In this document: positions 30,001-30,276 of the stretch, piece by piece
Numbering within the stretch: position 1 is the stretch's first letter
How the letters are laid out: every line of letters starts with the position of its first letter
Source: Mesostigma viride
Lineage: Eukaryota > Streptophyta > Mesostigmatophyceae > Mesostigmatales > Mesostigmataceae
Length of the DNA: 30,276 bases
Assembly: GCA_009746045.1 (NCBI GenBank)
Contig: RPFO01000276.1
Span: forward strand, 3,966,771 to 3,997,046
Direction of reading: 5' to 3'
Program-made: the position numbers and the translations under genes
The notes under the pieces: generated by a model
What the model was told of the DNA's origin: nothing
Seen by the model: only the letters and a program-made list of their open reading frames with translations
Database searches by the model: none

Positions 30001-30276
30001 ACAAGGACAAGGACAAGGACAAGGAAAGGACAAGGACAAGGACAAGGACAAGGACAAGGACAAGGACAAGACAAGGACAAGGACAAGGACAAGGACAAGG
30101 ACAAGGACAAGGACAAGGACAAGGACAAGGACAAGACAAGGACAAGACAAGGACAAACAAGGACAAGCAAGGACAAGGACAAAGGACAAGGACAAGGACA
30201 AGGACAAGGACAAGGACAAGGACAAGGACAAGGACAAGGACAAGGACAAGGACAAGGACAAGGACAAGACAGACAA
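27037..30276. repeat. (GGACAA)n hexamer satellite, at least 3.2 kb
   Basis: About 540 units fill the window to its end. I see one substitution at 27113, then no interruption until a GGT insertion at 28471-28473, then none until an extra CAA at about 29611. From about 29690 the array becomes irregular, with dropped bases, CAAGTGCTGGCACAAGG-type inserts, and GAAAGG and CAAACAAGG variants. The hexamer has no stop codon in any frame on either strand, so the open frames of over 1,000 codons (Leu-Val, Leu-Ser and Cys-Pro repeats) are artefacts. Confidence 0.97.

Noticed and set aside
26945-30276. Open frames of over 1,000 codons (Leu-Val, Leu-Ser, Cys-Pro repeats)
   Set aside because: They only reflect a 6-bp repeat without stop codons in any frame; length and composition follow from the repeat.

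Overview
The window looks like nuclear DNA of a eukaryote, most likely a green alga, though the lineage is an inference. The genes that can be supported are split by GT-AG introns. Non-LTR retrotransposons (LINEs), a tRNA-derived SINE, a mariner-like foldback element and many micro- and minisatellites fill the rest. I see no bacterial operon structure. A TGTAA motif, the polyadenylation signal typical of chlorophytes, follows the minus-strand gene and is a weak hint in the same direction.

Layout. 1-4.0 kb: two phase-compatible exons of an unrecognised plus-strand gene (315-385 and 3876-3956). Their intron holds a 79-bp satellite split by an ORF1-only retroelement (copy A, 787-2593) with a 15-bp target-site duplication. 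4.0-5.7 kb: no gene, then a (CCCA)n block. 5.7-8.4 kb: three more copies of the same retroelement 3' end (copies D, C and B), each with its own duplication; copy D is split by a SINE. 8.4-11.0 kb: two decayed ORF2 C-terminal fragments around a 520-bp inverted-repeat element flanked by TA. 12.1-16.5 kb: a complete seven-exon gene for a Dus1-type tRNA-dihydrouridine synthase (369 aa), the best-supported gene, with a second SINE in its last intron. 17.5-20.3 kb: a decayed LINE ORF2 (endonuclease and reverse transcriptase) on the minus strand, split by a further nested insertion up to 20.8 kb. 21.05-26.2 kb: a large minus-strand gene of unknown function (at least three exons) with nuclear-protein features, and with reading-frame changes at or near homopolymer runs. 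Its introns hold a 45/46-bp minisatellite whose unit contains a perfect 14-bp palindrome. 27.04 kb to the window end: at least 3.2 kb of (GGACAA)n.

The most unusual things are a HAL1-like family (ORF1-only LINE derivatives with TTAA-rich tails and conserved 3' hairpins), the palindromic minisatellite with higher-order structure whose core recurs inside coding exons, and the unknown nuclear gene in which it sits. The two host genes show no functional link; the region is a dense patchwork of nested insertions around them. The long open frames in the simple repeats are artefacts of stop-free repeat units.
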